A stretch of 64,000 nt of DNA from Lachnospiraceae bacterium (lineage in GTDB: Bacteria; Bacillota; Clostridia; Lachnospirales; Lachnospiraceae): the NCBI GenBank assembly GCA_009911035.1, contig QXWO01000013.1:1-64000 (forward strand), read 5' to 3'. Position 1 is the first letter of the stretch, and the number at the start of each line of letters is the position of its first letter. The notes under the pieces were generated by a model. That model was given only the letters and a program-made list of their open reading frames with translations. It had not been told where the DNA came from and did not search any database. Below are positions 62,861 through 64,000 of this stretch, piece by piece. Both the position numbers and the translations under genes were made by a program.

Positions 62861-64000
62861 ATGAAGGGGTATATGGCCAGACAAATGGATGAAAAGTATA
62901 AGCTTTCAGTATGCATTCCAAATTATGACCGGATGGATCGTCTTGACAGCCTGCTGCGGAACCTGGCGGGTCAGATTACAGTTAACGGACTGCATGAGGA
63001 AATAGAAATATGTGTCAGCGATGACTGCTCCGAAGCAGACCCGGTAGTAATTGTCAAAAAGATAAGGGAAGCGTTTGACACAATAAATATCAGGTATGAG
63101 CGTAATAAACAGAATATGGGGATGGACTATAATTTTCTGCATAGTGTTTTGATTGCGCAGGGGCAGTATGCGTGGATCGTAGGAAATGATGATGTGCCGG
63201 AAGATGGCGCCCTAAGCAGAATTCTTGCCACAATTGATCGAGAAAACTATAAAGATGTGGATATTATCGTTACACCGTTCGATTCCTTTGACTATGATAA
63301 TAATTATGTAAAAACAGTATATCCCCTTGGAACAGTGGAGGGAGATATTTTATTTGATACGTCTGATAAGGAGCAGTGGCACAAACTGGTGATGAGTGTA
63401 CAGGATAATTCCGCTGTTTTCGGCTTTCTTTCCAATGTTGTATTTAAGAGGAAGCGATGGGTGGAACATGGCGGTATGTTTGCGGATAAGATGTCCAGTA
63501 TTTTCATTCAAGTATATATGAATATGCAGACTCTGGCGGAGGGCGCAAAGTATCTTTATACACCTGAAAAATTTATTATAAATTTTCTTGACGATGAAAC
63601 CAATCAGACCATAGATAGAACGTACCGCATAGCCGCAGGTCTGTATGATGCAATGGATTATTTTTTTGACGGTGAGGAAAAAAGGCATATACAGAAAAAT
63701 GTAGTTGATATTTTCATTTCAAGCAGATTTATGGAATTTCCAGAGAATGATGCAAGAAAAATTAAAGTAAATGATTTTGTGTCGGAAAGAATGGATATTA
63801 TTAAGCAGTATTATGTCAGGATTGCAGACAGGAGACAATATTTCGGCGGAAGAACAGTTATTGTATATGGGGCCGGGAACTTCGGACATATGGCGGTAAA
63901 TGATTTGATGCAGTATGAAACAGAAATAATTGGAATTTGTGATGCAGATATAAAGAAGCATGGACGTTATATCGGGGGGAAAGTCATATTCGGTTTTGAA
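62861..64000 (+). CDS. GT2 glycosyltransferase with C-terminal Rossmann module, cut by the window edge
   Basis: An open frame of 380 codons that runs off the right end. Residues ~14-230 are a GT2 transferase (YKLSVCIPNYDRMDRLDSLL, ICVSDDCSEADP, WIVGNDDVPEDGAL). After a helical middle part the recurring module appears at the C-terminus (RTVIVYGAGNFGHMAVNDL, ICDADIKKHGRYIGGK), the only case in the window where it follows the catalytic domain. Start ATG 62861 is five bases after the previous stop; ATG 62873, just after AAGGGG, is an alternative. Confidence 0.85.
   Translation, partial: MKGYMARQMDEKYKLSVCIPNYDRMDRLDSLLRNLAGQITVNGLHEEIEICVSDDCSEADPVVIVKKIREAFDTINIRYERNKQNMGMDYNFLHSVLIAQGQYAWIVGNDDVPEDGALSRILATIDRENYKDVDIIVTPFDSFDYDNNYVKTVYPLGTVEGDILFDTSDKEQWHKLVMSVQDNSAVFGFLSNVVFKRKRWVEHGGMFADKMSSIFIQVYMNMQTLAEGAKYLYTPEKFIINFLDDETNQTIDRTYRIAAGLYDAMDYFFDGEEKRHIQKNVVDIFISSRFMEFPENDARKIKVNDFVSERMDIIKQYYVRIADRRQYFGGRTVIVYGAGNFGHMAVNDLMQYETEIIGICDADIKKHGRYIGGKVIFGFE

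Noticed and set aside
1-64000. tRNA or rRNA genes
   Set aside because: None noticed by eye on either strand; a covariance-model scan was not possible.

Overview
The window looks like chromosome of a motile, Gram-positive anaerobe of the Lachnospiraceae type (Clostridia). The grounds are the flgM-flgN-flgK-flgK-flgL-fliW-csrA order, a single short flagellin, sigma-28 promoters of the form TAAA-N15-NCCGATA, AGR-type LytTR signalling, and strong AGGAGG ribosome sites. The assignment is by gene content and style only.

Layout. 1-5.2 kb is a patchwork: remnants of a mobilisation protein and an XRE regulator, an intact LytTR/GHKL two-component system, a two-repeat lipoprotein with putative LytTR operators in front of it, and a decayed IS630-type transposase. 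5.2-7.5 kb holds divergent upp (uracil phosphoribosyltransferase) and uraA (uracil permease). 7.6-18.1 kb is a late flagellar block: flgM, flgN, two flgK, flgL, fliW, csrA, then flaG, fliD, fliS and a FliT-like chaperone. 18.2-29.2 kb holds the flagellin gene among soluble glycosyltransferases: three CgeB/DUF3880-like, two GT2-TPR, one GT2-DUF4422 and one GT11 fucosyltransferase.

29.6-64 kb is one long co-directional run of at least 32 sugar genes, open at the right edge. It begins behind a consensus sigma-28 promoter and encodes two IspD-like cytidylyltransferases, a TagF-like transferase, a probable acetamidino-uronic-acid pathway (oxidoreductase, aminotransferase, acetyltransferase, WbpG-like amidotransferase, HisH/HisF-like pair, WecB/WecC-like enzymes), a second aminotransferase/formyltransferase/acyltransferase set, two radical SAM proteins, a heparinase-fold protein and many transferases. 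I see no flippase, polymerase or priming membrane transferase, so the likely target is a cytoplasmic protein, most simply flagellin, rather than an exported polysaccharide.

Main points of interest: (1) G9-G10 tracts in three consecutive genes of the AT-rich part, one gene being frame-OFF as sequenced, which looks like phase variation of flagellar glycans; (2) a small Rossmann-like module with a [WFY]-G-x-G/S start reused in nine proteins fused to unrelated catalytic domains; (3) shared sigma-28 and CsrA-like signals tying the glycan operon to flagellin expression; (4) an abrupt composition change inside the TagF-like gene, marking the left edge of an exchangeable cassette.
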